64,000 nucleotides of DNA. Origin: Actinomycetota bacterium. Its GTDB lineage: Bacteria; Actinomycetota; Actinomycetes; S36-B12; UBA10799. Below, piece after piece: positions 1-8,487 of this stretch. The stretch covers positions 62,001 through 126,000 of the forward strand of contig JACJWR010000001.1 in NCBI GenBank assembly GCA_020637055.1, in the 5' to 3' direction. The translations under genes were made by a program, and so were the position numbers. Each line of letters begins with the position of its first letter. The first letter of the stretch is position 1. The notes beneath the pieces were generated by a model that was given only the letters and a program-made list of their open reading frames with translations, searched no databases and was not told where the DNA came from.

Positions 1-678
1 GGCCTCTTCTTCTTCGTTTCTATCGCGACTTCAATAGGCCTAAACATCGACCCTGTCCTAATTTCTCGCGAACTTGGTCTATCTGCTGCCGCTGAGTATG
101 CAATTGCCTACAAGGCCGTTGGAATTCTGTTCCTGCTGATCACCGTTGTGAATCTTCCACTTTGGCCGGCAAACGGCGAAGCTCTCGCCAAAGGTGACAC
201 TAAGTGGGTAGCCAGATCCACAATCATCATGAGCCTGTCTAGCGGCATTGCCATCCTTGTTGCAGGGGCCATACTCATTGGCCCCGGACAGTCGTTGATT
301 GCAGACTGGCTGCGAAGTGACTCAGTTGCGCCATCCACCCTGCTGCTAACCGCTCTGACATCTTGGGCTACGGCCCTCGGCCTAGCTGCACCCCTTTTCA
401 TGATCCAGAACGCGGCTGGCGTGGTTTGGCCCCAGCTTCTTGGCTGGATTGCGTTCCTAGCGGTGTCAATTCCCCTCAAGTTGGCTGCCATACGCCTTTG
501 GGGTGTGGCCGGCGCTCCTGCTGCCGCGACGCTCGCCTACGTGGCGTGCGTGGTTCCGTTTGCCTTTTGGGGCGTGGTGCGCAGCATCCGACTTGCGCGG
601 AAAAACCTCAGCAGTCGAGGCGCTGGCGACGAGCGTTCTGTACAGACTGCCGCGCGTCCCGGCTCTGCCCAATCCTAG
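1..678 (+). CDS. Polysaccharide flippase (Wzx/MATE-like), C-terminal part
   Basis: The frame is open from the first base of the window, so the N-terminal half lies outside. The visible 225 residues are a chain of hydrophobic helices separated by short basic loops, ending in a basic hydrophilic tail rich in Arg and Ser. An ISRELGLS...AIAYK-type segment before a long helix is typical of the RfbX/Wzx family, which moves lipid-linked repeat units across the membrane. Its role would be to flip the undecaprenyl-linked glycan made by the neighbouring transferases. GC is lower than in the rest of the locus, as is common for Wzx genes. The family assignment is by general character, not by a diagnostic motif. 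Confidence 0.75.
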   Translation, partial: GLFFFVSIATSIGLNIDPVLISRELGLSAAAEYAIAYKAVGILFLLITVVNLPLWPANGEALAKGDTKWVARSTIIMSLSSGIAILVAGAILIGPGQSLIADWLRSDSVAPSTLLLTALTSWATALGLAAPLFMIQNAAGVVWPQLLGWIAFLAVSIPLKLAAIRLWGVAGAPAAATLAYVACVVPFAFWGVVRSIRLARKNLSSRGAGDERSVQTAARPGSAQS

Positions 679-680
679 GT

Positions 681-1271
681 TCACTGCCGCAACGCACGCA
701 TCAAGTCTCGAATTCGGGGCCGACCAAAGTTGGGGGGGATGCTTTTCCCGTACATCCGCGCGATCACTTGCGCCTTGTCATCGCCAGTTAGGTGCCCACA
801 GTTGAGGGACTTCTCATTCATCGCGTCACGATACTCCGAATAGTTGCGCACCACCCTGCCCGGGACTCCGGCCACGACGCAGTCATTCGGCACCGACTTG
901 GTGATTACGGAGTTGGCCCCGATTATCACTCGATCCCCAATAGAAACACCAGGCATGATTATGGACCTAACACCAATGTATACATCATTTCCGACCGAAA
1001 TGGGTGCAGTCCATTCGAGAGTGGGCTCCTCATGTCGAAGCACGAGCGTGCCCCCGTCATGAGTCACGAACAGCACGCCGGAGGTGACGTAGACCCGATC
1101 GCCAAGGCTAACCATCCATGGCTCAGAGCCAAACATGCCCCTCGATACTCCGTAGAACTTCACCCCTTCCCCCACCTGCACCCCGAGTCCCCGGGCGAAC
1201 TGAACTGGATCTCGGTAGCCAGCCAAGACGTCGTAGGCTCGCGTGACGAGCATCCTTGCAACAGACCCCAT
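681..1271 (-). CDS. Left-handed beta-helix acyltransferase (WcaF/LacA-like)
   Basis: A 196-residue protein with hexapeptide-repeat character in its middle (IGNDVYIGVRSIIMPGVSIG, then VIIGANSVITKSV), followed by VVAGVPGRVVR, the usual end of the trimeric beta-helix in sugar O- or N-acetyltransferases. A GGAGG ribosome site lies just before the ATG at 1271. It probably transfers acetyl or another acyl group from CoA to a sugar of the surface glycan. It is convergent with the flippase, with 2 bp between the stop codons. The acceptor and acyl group cannot be read from the sequence. Confidence 0.85.
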   Translation of the reverse strand: MGSVARMLVTRAYDVLAGYRDPVQFARGLGVQVGEGVKFYGVSRGMFGSEPWMVSLGDRVYVTSGVLFVTHDGGTLVLRHEEPTLEWTAPISVGNDVYIGVRSIIMPGVSIGDRVIIGANSVITKSVPNDCVVAGVPGRVVRNYSEYRDAMNEKSLNCGHLTGDDKAQVIARMYGKSIPPNFGRPRIRDLMRALRQ

Positions 1272-1556
1272 CTATCCTCCAGACAACGCGCGAATTCAGG
1301 CGGGCACTACCCATCGGCGGATATGGTCCCGAGAGTAGCCGTTAGTGGTCGCCCCTGGCGACCGGCAATTTCACACCGGCTGAGGCCTCAACCAGCTTTT
1401 CGGCCTCCCTCTCGTGCAGGGCACTGGTCACCACGTCTGTGCAATATCCAGAATACGCAGACCGTGCCATCAGGCGCCAAGCAATCCTCGAGACTGCTGC
1501 TGGGATCGCTTCCACTTTGGGTGTTGGGTTTCACCTCCGGAAGGGCGGCACTTGCC

Positions 1557-1752
1557 ATGTCGAAGGAGAACCGCAACGAGCTCCGCCGCCGGCGCTCTGG
1601 TGCCGTCAGATCAGCCGATCATGGGTGCAGTGCCCAGCTGACCTGGGCATCACCGATCCCTACCTGTTCGGCTGGGTTTGGCAAGATCGAATCGACCGCA
1701 GAGTGGTCCCGGGGTTTGTAACTTGGAATCCGCGAGCTGCGCAAGGCCAAGC
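1557..1752 (+). pseudogene. Decayed transposase orfA (IS3-type HTH) remnant
   Basis: An ATG at 1557 opens a short MSKENR-like start, and the similarity then continues in other frames. One frame gives LVPSDQPI, the next gives ADLGITDPYLFGWVWQDRID, and after a stop a third gives GIRELRKAK. In order these match the plan of an IS3-type OrfA: helix-turn-helix, then the E-L-R-K leucine-zipper start. At least two frameshifts and a stop make it non-functional. It breaks off exactly at the left end of the intact IS3 element, so it is an older transposon scar. I rate this moderate because the match was judged by eye. Confidence 0.5.
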
Positions 1753-2063
1753 TGACCTGTCCTCGGTTTCCCGGACTTGATCCCTGGCACGCTGTGCGTG
1801 TCGGAGAGGAGTCATGGAATGCCTGCCCCCAAACCCCCGGAGTTCCGCCGGCGAGCGGTGGAACTGGCCCGTCTGCGGGAGAAGCCGATCGCGGACATCG
1901 CTCGTGATCTGGGCATCAGCGAGTCGTGTCTGCGTCGCTGGGTGTCGTTGGCCGACGTCGATGACGGCACCAGGCCGGGTCTGACGACCGATGAGCGCGC
2001 CGAACTGGTGAAGTTGCGCCGCGAGAAGCGGGTTCTGGAGATCGAGATCCTCAAACGCGCCTC

Positions 2064-3287
2064 GGAGGACTCAACCCCTCAGCGCAACACCTGTTTGATG
2101 ATGAGCGCGGAGGTGTTGCTATGGCCAAGATTGGACGTCCGGGGTTGCCCTCGCCGAAACGGCAGCTGGTGTGGGAGATGTGGAAGGAAGGGAATTCGAT
2201 CAGCGAGATATCCCGGACGGTGGGATCGCCGCCGGGATCGATCTTTTCGATCCTGCTGCCCTACGGGGGCATCTATCAGCCGCCGCAGAAGCGGCGGCCT
2301 GGCTGTTTGAGCCTAGCCGAGCGGGAGGAGATATCCCGAGGCGTTGCTGCTGGGCTGTCGTATCGAGCGATCGCAGCATCATTGGGCCGTTCGCCTTCAA
2401 CGATCAGTAGGGAGGTCGCCCGGAACAAGGGCCGCAGGCGCTATCGAGCTGCGGATGCTGATGATCGGGCCTACCGACGTGCCAGACGTGGGCAACGCTG
2501 CAAACTGGCGAAGAACCCTGCGTTGCGCAACTATGTGGCGGCCCGGCTGGGTGAGGACTGGAGCCCAGAGCAGATCGCCGGGACACTGAGGAAGAGGTTC
2601 CCGCCCGGCCATAGGATGCGTGTGTCTCACGAGACGATCTACAAGTCGCTGTTCATCCAGTCCCGGGGCGTGTTGGCCAAGGAACTGCAACAGCATCTGC
2701 GGACCCGCCGGCCGATCCGGCGCAGCGTCCACAACACTGTCAAGGGGCAGTGGCGCTCCCAGATCGTCGATGCGGTCTCGATCAGTGAACGTCCCGCCGA
2801 AGTCGAGGACCGTGCGATTGCGGGGCATTGGGAAGGAGACCTGCTGCTGGGCAGGCACTGGAGCCAGGTCGCCACCGTCGTGGAACGGGCCAGCAGGTTC
2901 ACCGTGCTGGTGCAGTTGGACAACCGTGAGATGGCCACGGTCACCAACGGTCTGCAACGGACGATGACCCGCCTGCCCGAGCAGGTCCGCAAGTCGTTGA
3001 CCTGGGATCGGGGCATGGAACTGGCCGACCACAAGAACGTCAGCATCCACACCGGCCTGGACGTCTACTTCGCCGACCCCCATAGTCCTTGGCAACGGGG
3101 CACTAACGAGAACACGAACCGGCTGCTGCGTCAGTACTTGCCCAAGGGCAAGAGCATGGCCCACCTCACCCAAGACGACCTGGACGACATCGCGACCCGC
3201 CTCAACACCAGGCCCCGCAAGACCCTGGACTATGACACCCCAGCCGATAGACTCCAAGCACTGTTGCAATGACGGGTTGAGTCCTCC
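2064..3287 (+). mobile_element. IS30-family insertion sequence inside IS3 orfA
   Basis: The ends are imperfect inverted repeats beginning GGAGGACTCAACCC at 2064 and complementary at 3274-3287, with further matches inside. The length is about 1224 bp and it carries a single transposase gene. The flanks share TC (or CTCG if the overlap with the repeat is counted), so the exact duplication length is ambiguous within 2-4 bp. The reconstructed target reads GCCTCGGCG, which joins the two halves of the IS3 orfA in frame. The insertion is therefore younger than the IS3 insertion. Confidence 0.9.
2121..3272 (+). CDS. IS30-family transposase
   Basis: A 383-residue protein with a GGAGG ribosome site before the ATG. 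The N-terminal half holds a helix-turn-helix (AEREEISRGVAAGLSYRAIA, then GRSPSTISREVARN), the hallmark of IS30 transposases. The C-terminal half is the DDE catalytic core: first Asp in GHWEGDLLLG, second in LTWDRGMELA, Glu in QRGTNENTNRLLRQ. All three acidic residues are present and the frame is intact, so the enzyme may be active. It fills nearly the whole element between the inverted repeats. Confidence 0.95.
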   Translation: MAKIGRPGLPSPKRQLVWEMWKEGNSISEISRTVGSPPGSIFSILLPYGGIYQPPQKRRPGCLSLAEREEISRGVAAGLSYRAIAASLGRSPSTISREVARNKGRRRYRAADADDRAYRRARRGQRCKLAKNPALRNYVAARLGEDWSPEQIAGTLRKRFPPGHRMRVSHETIYKSLFIQSRGVLAKELQQHLRTRRPIRRSVHNTVKGQWRSQIVDAVSISERPAEVEDRAIAGHWEGDLLLGRHWSQVATVVERASRFTVLVQLDNREMATVTNGLQRTMTRLPEQVRKSLTWDRGMELADHKNVSIHTGLDVYFADPHSPWQRGTNENTNRLLRQYLPKGKSMAHLTQDDLDDIATRLNTRPRKTLDYDTPADRLQALLQ

Positions 3288-3325
3288 TCGGCGTATTTCG
3301 CTCGGGAGAACGTGCTCCCAAAATA

Positions 3326-4198
3326 GTGTTCCGGCTGGTCCATGAACTGGCTGCTGACGGGATCCCCGTCGCGGTGGCCTGCCGGGTGTTGGGCGTGTCC
3401 ACGTCCGGGTTCTACGAGTGGCGTGACCGTCCACCCAGCGCGCGCGCTTTGGCCGACGCGGACCTGGTCGAGGTCATCACCGACATCCACACCGCGTCGC
3501 GGGGCACCTACGGGGTCCGCCGTGTCCATGCCGAACTACGGCTGGGTCGCGGCACGCGGGTGGGCCGCAAACGGGTGGAACGGCTGATGCGCGCCGAAGG
3601 CCTGGCCGGGGTGCACCGTCGCCGGTGGCGGCATCACCAGCCCGCGCCGGCGGTGCACGACGACCTGGTCAACCGCGCCTTCGTCGCCGACGCCCCGGAC
3701 CGGTTGTGGGTCACCGACATCACCCAACACCGCACCAGCGAAGGGTGGGTCTACTGCGCAGTCGTGCTCGACGTGTTCTCCCGCCGCGCGGTCGGATGGT
3801 CGATCGCGGACCATCTGCGCACCGAACTGGTCGTGGACGCGTTGGACATGGCCCGCTGGCGTCGCCACCCGACTCAGGGTCAGACCGTGGTCCACAGCGA
3901 CCGCGGCCCGCAATACACGTCCTGGCTGTTCGGCCACCGACTACGCCAGGCCGGGCTGATGGGATCGATGGGAGCCGTGGGCTGCGCCTACGACAACTCG
4001 CTGATGGAGTCCTTCTTCGGCAGCATGCAGATCGAACTGCTCGATCGACGCGCCTGGGCCACCCGCCCCGAGTTGGCCACCGCGATCTTCGAATGGATCG
4101 AAGCGTTCTACAACCCCACCCGACGCCACTCCGCCCTGGACTACCTCAGTCCCATCGACTACGAACAGCAGTACAACGCCGCCGAGGATGCGGCATGA
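3326..4198 (+). CDS. IS3-family transposase OrfB (rve/DDE integrase core)
   Basis: A 290-residue protein starting at a GTG that overlaps the TAG of orfA (TAGTG). This is the usual arrangement for OrfA/OrfB expression by frameshift or coupling. The N-terminal HTH_21 region contains TYGVRRVHAELRL. The rve core has Asp in DRLWVTDITQ, Asp in VVHSDRGPQY and Glu in NSLMESFFGSMQ, and ends with the typical FYNPTRRHSALDYLSP. The gene is intact, but its partner orfA is split, so normal OrfAB fusion protein cannot be made from this copy. Confidence 0.95.
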   Translation: MFRLVHELAADGIPVAVACRVLGVSTSGFYEWRDRPPSARALADADLVEVITDIHTASRGTYGVRRVHAELRLGRGTRVGRKRVERLMRAEGLAGVHRRRWRHHQPAPAVHDDLVNRAFVADAPDRLWVTDITQHRTSEGWVYCAVVLDVFSRRAVGWSIADHLRTELVVDALDMARWRRHPTQGQTVVHSDRGPQYTSWLFGHRLRQAGLMGSMGAVGCAYDNSLMESFFGSMQIELLDRRAWATRPELATAIFEWIEAFYNPTRRHSALDYLSPIDYEQQYNAAEDAA

Positions 4199-4381
4199 TC
4201 ACCACACGGAAACCGTCCGGGAAACCGGGGACAGGTCAAAGCGTCCCGGCTGGCGCCAAGATGAACATCGTTCGCCGGTGCAGCAAGTCGCTACTGCTGA
4301 CGCTGGTACGGTACTGGCGTGGCGGGGAGTGAGGACGGGTCGCGCGGGAGTGCCGCCGTTCCCCGGCTTCTGCTATCCGGA

Positions 4382-5503
4382 ATGAAACATTGGCAACTTC
4401 TCGAGGTTGCCAACGACGCGGATGATTCCGACAAGTCTTCGAGCGCAGCGGCTGCGGAAGCACTCAATGCCTATCTGGAGGCACTGGTCAACGCCGAGAG
4501 CCTGTTGGTGCTCGCCGGAAGCGGCACCTCGTACGGGGTGACGTCGGGTGCTGATGAGGCAAGGACAGCACCCTCTATGAGTACGCTCTGGGATGAGGTT
4601 GTCTCTCTGGAGACCTTTGAGGCCGCGACAGCAGGGTTCACTCCGTCTCTACTGGATTCGAAGAATCTTGAGCACCTGCTCTCCGAGGCTCAGGCTCGAT
4701 CCGTGCTGAAGCCCGACGACGACCTTCTCACTGGATTCATCGAAGCCGCAGAGAGGATTGTGCTCGAACGATGCGGCTTCGTCGATGATCGTTCGGCTTT
4801 GCCGCAACACGAGACGTTCCTGCGAAAAATTGCGCGCCGGTCAACCCGTCTTCACCGAACCCAAGTGTTCACGACCAACTATGACCTCGCGTTCGAAACG
4901 GCTGCCAGGCGCGCCCGATTCAACGTGGTTGATGGCTTTGGATACGGAGGGTCAATCTTTGACGGGACTTCCTTTGATCTTGACTACGTCCGCCGACGCC
5001 CCCGCGAGGCGCCGACTCTTGAGCCCAACGTCTTCCACCTGCTCAAGCTCCACGGATCTGTGGATTGGGATCAATCCTCCGACGTGATCCGCAAAACCGT
5101 CGAGGTGCCGCGTGTTCCTGTACTCATTTACCCATCAGCGTCCAAATACCAGTTGTCCTACCAACAGCCCTACCTGGAGTTCATGTCGCGGTTCCAGATT
5201 GCGCTGCGACAACAAGATGTCGGCGTGATTGTTGTCGGATTCGGCTTCAACGATGCCCACATCGTGGCACCACTCGAAGCCGCGATACGCAGCAACGTCG
5301 GAATTCGTGCGGTCATCGTCAGCCCAGATGTCAGTGCGCCTGGGCGCGCGGAAACGGTGGCAGAGTTCGCACGACTAATAGGCCTAGGCGACAGGCGCCT
5401 TGCCCTTCTCGACGGCACGTTCGCCGATCTCGTTCGCATGCTTCCAGACGTGCCGCCCATGGAGGAAAGAACCGCGCACCAAGAGAGGTTCGAGTGGAGT
5501 TGA
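4382..5503 (+). CDS. SIR2-family NADase of a SIR2-HerA defence module
   Basis: From the ATG at 4382 the protein has 373 residues. An in-frame GTG at 4319 would add 21 residues and cannot be excluded, because neither start has a clear ribosome site. SIR2 landmarks in order: LAGSGTSYG (residues 45-52, NAD-binding loop), FTTNYDLAFE (163-172, catalytic Asn), LLKLHGSVDW (220-229, catalytic His) and VVGFGFND (284-291). In known SIR2-HerA systems this subunit destroys NAD+ or DNA on phage attack, as part of a large complex with HerA. The gene ends 13 nt before herA, so the two form an operon. The low GC and the adjacent IS elements point to horizontal acquisition. Confidence 0.88.
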   Translation: MKHWQLLEVANDADDSDKSSSAAAAEALNAYLEALVNAESLLVLAGSGTSYGVTSGADEARTAPSMSTLWDEVVSLETFEAATAGFTPSLLDSKNLEHLLSEAQARSVLKPDDDLLTGFIEAAERIVLERCGFVDDRSALPQHETFLRKIARRSTRLHRTQVFTTNYDLAFETAARRARFNVVDGFGYGGSIFDGTSFDLDYVRRRPREAPTLEPNVFHLLKLHGSVDWDQSSDVIRKTVEVPRVPVLIYPSASKYQLSYQQPYLEFMSRFQIALRQQDVGVIVVGFGFNDAHIVAPLEAAIRSNVGIRAVIVSPDVSAPGRAETVAEFARLIGLGDRRLALLDGTFADLVRMLPDVPPMEERTAHQERFEWS

Positions 5504-5516
5504 GAGCTACTCCTTC

Positions 5517-7238
5517 ATGACGTTGTCAATGCACCCCTTCAGCCCCGAGCGGAGAGTCGGGACCGTCTACGAGGTAGAAGGCTCGCGCGTGGGCGTAACG
5601 TTCGATGACGCGAGTCGGCTCCCAAGGTCGCTCTATGGCGAGTACGCGGGGCGCGGCGAAGTCGGTGAGTTTCTTCTCGTCGATGTTGGCGGGGTTGGGG
5701 CGTTCGGCAGGGTCGTCCGCATTGGCACCCCTGTCGCCAACTCAGACCACCTCGGAAATCCTGCGTACGACCAACGTATCCCCGTTCAAGGTCAGCTTGA
5801 ACTACTATCGACTTTGCGCCTTGACGGCACCTCGTTCCGGGGGATCGCTAAGTATCCACGCGTCGGAGACCCAGTCTTCGCGGCGAGCGGGCAATCCATC
5901 GCAACTGTTCTCGATGCTCTTCCCCAAGAGGCCGCTGCTATGCCGATAGGACGCCTCGCCGTTGATGAGTCAATCACTATCAACGTGCCGCTGTCCCGGC
6001 TGTTCGGGAGACACCTAGCAATCGTTGGGGCCACCGGTTCGGGGAAGAGTTGGACTCTAGGACATATCGCTGAAAACGTCGCATCACTACGCGGAAAGAT
6101 GATAATCATCGATGCCACGGGAGAGTTTCGGACGCTCAACGGGGCAAGACACCTATCGTTCGCCACGGAAGCTGGGGAGCCGAAGGGCACGACGGTCGTC
6201 GGCATTCCCCACTTTCTGATGCGGGAGTCGGACCGCAACGCATTCCTCTTGCCTTCCGCCGGCGCACAACTTCCGAAACTTCGCGAGGCAGTTCGATCCC
6301 TGAAACTTGCGCACGCAATCCAGACGAGCAGCAACGCACCTGCCTCGCACAAGGCGTGGGTTGACGCTGATGGACTAATCGCAAAGGCTAACCGCAACAT
6401 CTCCGAATTCCAGAGACTTCTAGAAGCCTATGGTTCAGACGTCGAGAAACCCGCCGCGCCATTCGACATCACCCTTCTGTCGGCGCAAATTCAGAATGAG
6501 TGCATTTGGCCGAGCGGGAAGGTAGGAAATCAGACCAACGCGGAATTCGGTGGCATCAACCAGAACGACGTTGGGTATGTGAGTTCTTTGATCAGTCGGG
6601 TGAACGATCTCCTGCAAACGCCTGAGGTGATGAACGTGATCGATCCCCAGACGGCGGGAGCGTCAAATGTGGTCTCTGAGATCACCACCTGGCTGGAGGA
6701 CGACAGCTCGCCACTCCTTCGAATCTCCCAGCGAAACCTAACGTTTGAGTACACCCTTCGCGAGATCGTGGTAAACATCCTCGGCCAAATCCTGCTCGCG
6801 AAAGCCCGAGCAGGGCAGTTCTTGGAGAAGCCGCTGATTGTCGCGGTTGATGAAGCTCATCAGTTCTTCGATGTGACCGTCGGTGCAGAGCACGCGACGT
6901 CACACCTCCACGCCTTCGACTCGATAGCCAAGGAGGGGCGGAAACACGGACTGACAACCTGCATCGTCACCCAACGCCCGTCTGATCTCCCTGCCGGGCT
7001 CTTCAGCCAGGTCGGCATGACAATCGTCCATCGCCTCGCGGACGGTCGCGATCTTCGAAGGATTGAGGCCGCCGCAGCCGAAATCGATCGTTCAGCGACG
7101 CGCCTGATACCTGGCCTGGTCCCAGGTGAGGCCGTACTGATGGGAGTCGACTTCCCTGTGCCCGCCAGTGTCCATGTGCAGCGACCCGCGCACCCACCGG
7201 CATCGGATGGACCGAACTACGCGCTGTGGAATAGGTGA
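5517..7238 (+). CDS. HerA-like DNA translocase ATPase of the SIR2-HerA defence module
   Basis: A 573-residue protein. The N-terminal 70 residues form a HAS-barrel-like beta region (VGTVYEVEGSRVGVTF). Walker A is VGATGSGKS (residues 170-178) and Walker B is LIVAVDEAHQFF with Asp445-Glu446. TCIVTQRPSDLP near residue 485 is the conserved Gln-Arg motif after Walker B. HerA ATPases form hexameric rings; in the defence pair the ring assembles with SIR2 and activates or regulates it. There is no nuclease gene such as NurA nearby, which separates it from the DNA-repair HerA-NurA pair. The start at 5517 is preceded by GGAG some 17 nt away; ATG at 5529 is an alternative. Confidence 0.9.
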   Translation: MTLSMHPFSPERRVGTVYEVEGSRVGVTFDDASRLPRSLYGEYAGRGEVGEFLLVDVGGVGAFGRVVRIGTPVANSDHLGNPAYDQRIPVQGQLELLSTLRLDGTSFRGIAKYPRVGDPVFAASGQSIATVLDALPQEAAAMPIGRLAVDESITINVPLSRLFGRHLAIVGATGSGKSWTLGHIAENVASLRGKMIIIDATGEFRTLNGARHLSFATEAGEPKGTTVVGIPHFLMRESDRNAFLLPSAGAQLPKLREAVRSLKLAHAIQTSSNAPASHKAWVDADGLIAKANRNISEFQRLLEAYGSDVEKPAAPFDITLLSAQIQNECIWPSGKVGNQTNAEFGGINQNDVGYVSSLISRVNDLLQTPEVMNVIDPQTAGASNVVSEITTWLEDDSSPLLRISQRNLTFEYTLREIVVNILGQILLAKARAGQFLEKPLIVAVDEAHQFFDVTVGAEHATSHLHAFDSIAKEGRKHGLTTCIVTQRPSDLPAGLFSQVGMTIVHRLADGRDLRRIEAAAAEIDRSATRLIPGLVPGEAVLMGVDFPVPASVHVQRPAHPPASDGPNYALWNR

Positions 7239-7334
7239 TAGCACGCCATGACGCGATAGCGGACTTTCAAGTCTCGGATTGGCACGCACCTTCCTTGCCT
7301 GCAAGGCGCCGCCACGCCTGCGAACCTATTCCCT

Positions 7335-8420
7335 ATGGGTGTCCCCCCTTCCAGGCATTCCAGCATTCGAGCTAGGAGGGATACCGATGTCCTAGACTTC
7401 GACTGGGATGTCGGATCCACGGAGGCGATCAAATTGCAGGTGTTGTTCAGTGAGGCAAAGGCCCGCGCCCGCGCGCTACTCATGGGGAGAGCAACCACAC
7501 GAGATGGCTACTTGTTTGCCCACAGAATCAAACGGCGCCTACTGCGCATGCTCAGCGATGAATCCTTCGCGCGTCTGAGTCACTGGGAGAACGCTGGAAG
7601 GCGACTCAACCTCCAAAATCCCCAAACGTTCAACGAAAAACTCTGGTGGCTCAAACTCCATAATAGACAACCCTTGCTCACCACCTGTTCCGACAAACTA
7701 GCAGTCCGCGACTATGTAGCACACACGGTTGGCCCGGAATTCTTGATCCCACTGATTGGCGTCTACAACTCAGTGGAAGAAATCGACTACAGCCACTTCC
7801 ATGGAACGGTATTCCTCAAGACGACCCACGGTTCGGGCTCAAATGCAATCTGGAGCGAGGGTGGGACATTCGATCGACCTGAGTTTGAACGGAGGTTCAG
7901 AAAGGCGCTATCCCAAAACTACTACCACGAGTCACGCGAGTGGAACTACAGGGATATTGAGCCGAAAATAATTGCGGAGGTCGCGCTTCAACCCTCCGAC
8001 GAAAATCCACTCGCCGATTTCCGATTTCTATGCTTCTACGGAGTATGCAAGTTACTGTTTGTTGACATCGGCACTGCCGCGCCGGACGGTTCCCACGCAC
8101 TAGGGGCGCAACGAAATGTCTACGACCGGGAGTTCAACCTTCTCGATGTTGCCGTCACTAGAGAGCGATTTGATCCTTCCCTAGTTAGACGGCCAGCTAG
8201 GCTGGCTGAGATGGTAGAAATTGCCGAGAAGCTCGGGAAACCCTTCCCCTTCTGCAGGGTCGATCTCTACTATGTAGGTGACTCAATTTACTTCGGAGAA
8301 ATGACCTTCTATCCAGGTGGGGCAAACCATACTTCCGACCCGGAAAGCTTTGAATACACGATGGGAAGTTGGATTGACCTAGATCGTTTTCTCCGGGAGG
8401 ATTTCACACCCCCACTGTGA
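7335..8420 (+). CDS. TupA-like ATP-grasp protein (polysaccharide/teichuronopeptide type)
   Basis: A 361-residue soluble protein. The region from about residue 80 (LSHWENAGRRLNLQNPQTFN, then EKLWWLKLHNRQPLLTTCSD) through FLKTTHGSGSNAI to FPFCRVDLYYVGDSIYFGEM is characteristic of the TupA-like ATP-grasp family found in capsule and O-antigen loci. There it is thought to add amino acids or similar groups to sugar acids. FGEMTFYPGGA near the C-terminus supplies the metal-binding residues. The first 40 residues fit the family poorly; internal starts near 7440 (GTG) or 7482 (ATG) are possible. GC is low, as for its neighbours. It could be co-transcribed with herA (96 bp gap) but is functionally a glycan gene. 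Confidence 0.8.
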   Translation: MGVPPSRHSSIRARRDTDVLDFDWDVGSTEAIKLQVLFSEAKARARALLMGRATTRDGYLFAHRIKRRLLRMLSDESFARLSHWENAGRRLNLQNPQTFNEKLWWLKLHNRQPLLTTCSDKLAVRDYVAHTVGPEFLIPLIGVYNSVEEIDYSHFHGTVFLKTTHGSGSNAIWSEGGTFDRPEFERRFRKALSQNYYHESREWNYRDIEPKIIAEVALQPSDENPLADFRFLCFYGVCKLLFVDIGTAAPDGSHALGAQRNVYDREFNLLDVAVTRERFDPSLVRRPARLAEMVEIAEKLGKPFPFCRVDLYYVGDSIYFGEMTFYPGGANHTSDPESFEYTMGSWIDLDRFLREDFTPPL

Positions 8421-8487
8421 CTATCGGCCCACAATCAGGGAGATGAGAGCCTTCTCCTGTCCCGTCCTTTGAGCCATGAGTTCCATC

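Larger units (their letters stand above)
1819..3326 (+). pseudogene. IS3 orfA, split by IS30 insertion
   Basis: The 5' part (1819-2063) encodes an HTH protein (KPPEFRRRAVELAR, then DLGISESCLRRWV) and a coiled segment ending KRAS. The 3' part resumes after the IS30 element at 3290 with AYFARENVLPK and a TAG at 3324-3326. Removing 1226 bp (the element plus a 2-bp duplication) restores one 93-codon frame, the usual OrfA size. A GGAGAGGA ribosome site lies 8 nt before the ATG at 1819. OrfA binds the IS ends and is needed for the normal OrfAB transposase, so this copy should be unable to move by itself. Confidence 0.88.
1753..4238 (+). mobile_element. IS3-family insertion sequence, interrupted by an IS30 element
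   Basis: The terminal inverted repeats are 24 bp with one mismatch: 1753-1776 (begins TGACCTGTCC, ends TTTCCCGGAC) and its complement at 4215-4238. The flanking bases are AAGC on both sides (1749-1752 and 4239-4242), consistent with a 4-bp target duplication. Subtracting the internal IS30 element leaves about 1.26 kb, a normal IS3 size. It carries orfA (broken) and orfB (intact). It sits between a capsule-type acyltransferase and a defence module, and marks the junction of acquired DNA. Confidence 0.9.

Noticed and set aside
792..1721. A 309-codon plus-strand frame
   Set aside because: It lies opposite the acyltransferase and continues into a transposase scar; no domain and no ribosome site.
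2397..3434. A 345-codon minus-strand frame
   Set aside because: Antisense to the intact IS30 transposase.
5517..7238. HerA-NurA DNA end-resection pair
   Set aside because: The partner gene is a SIR2 protein with NAD-site motifs; no NurA nuclease motif is found nearby.
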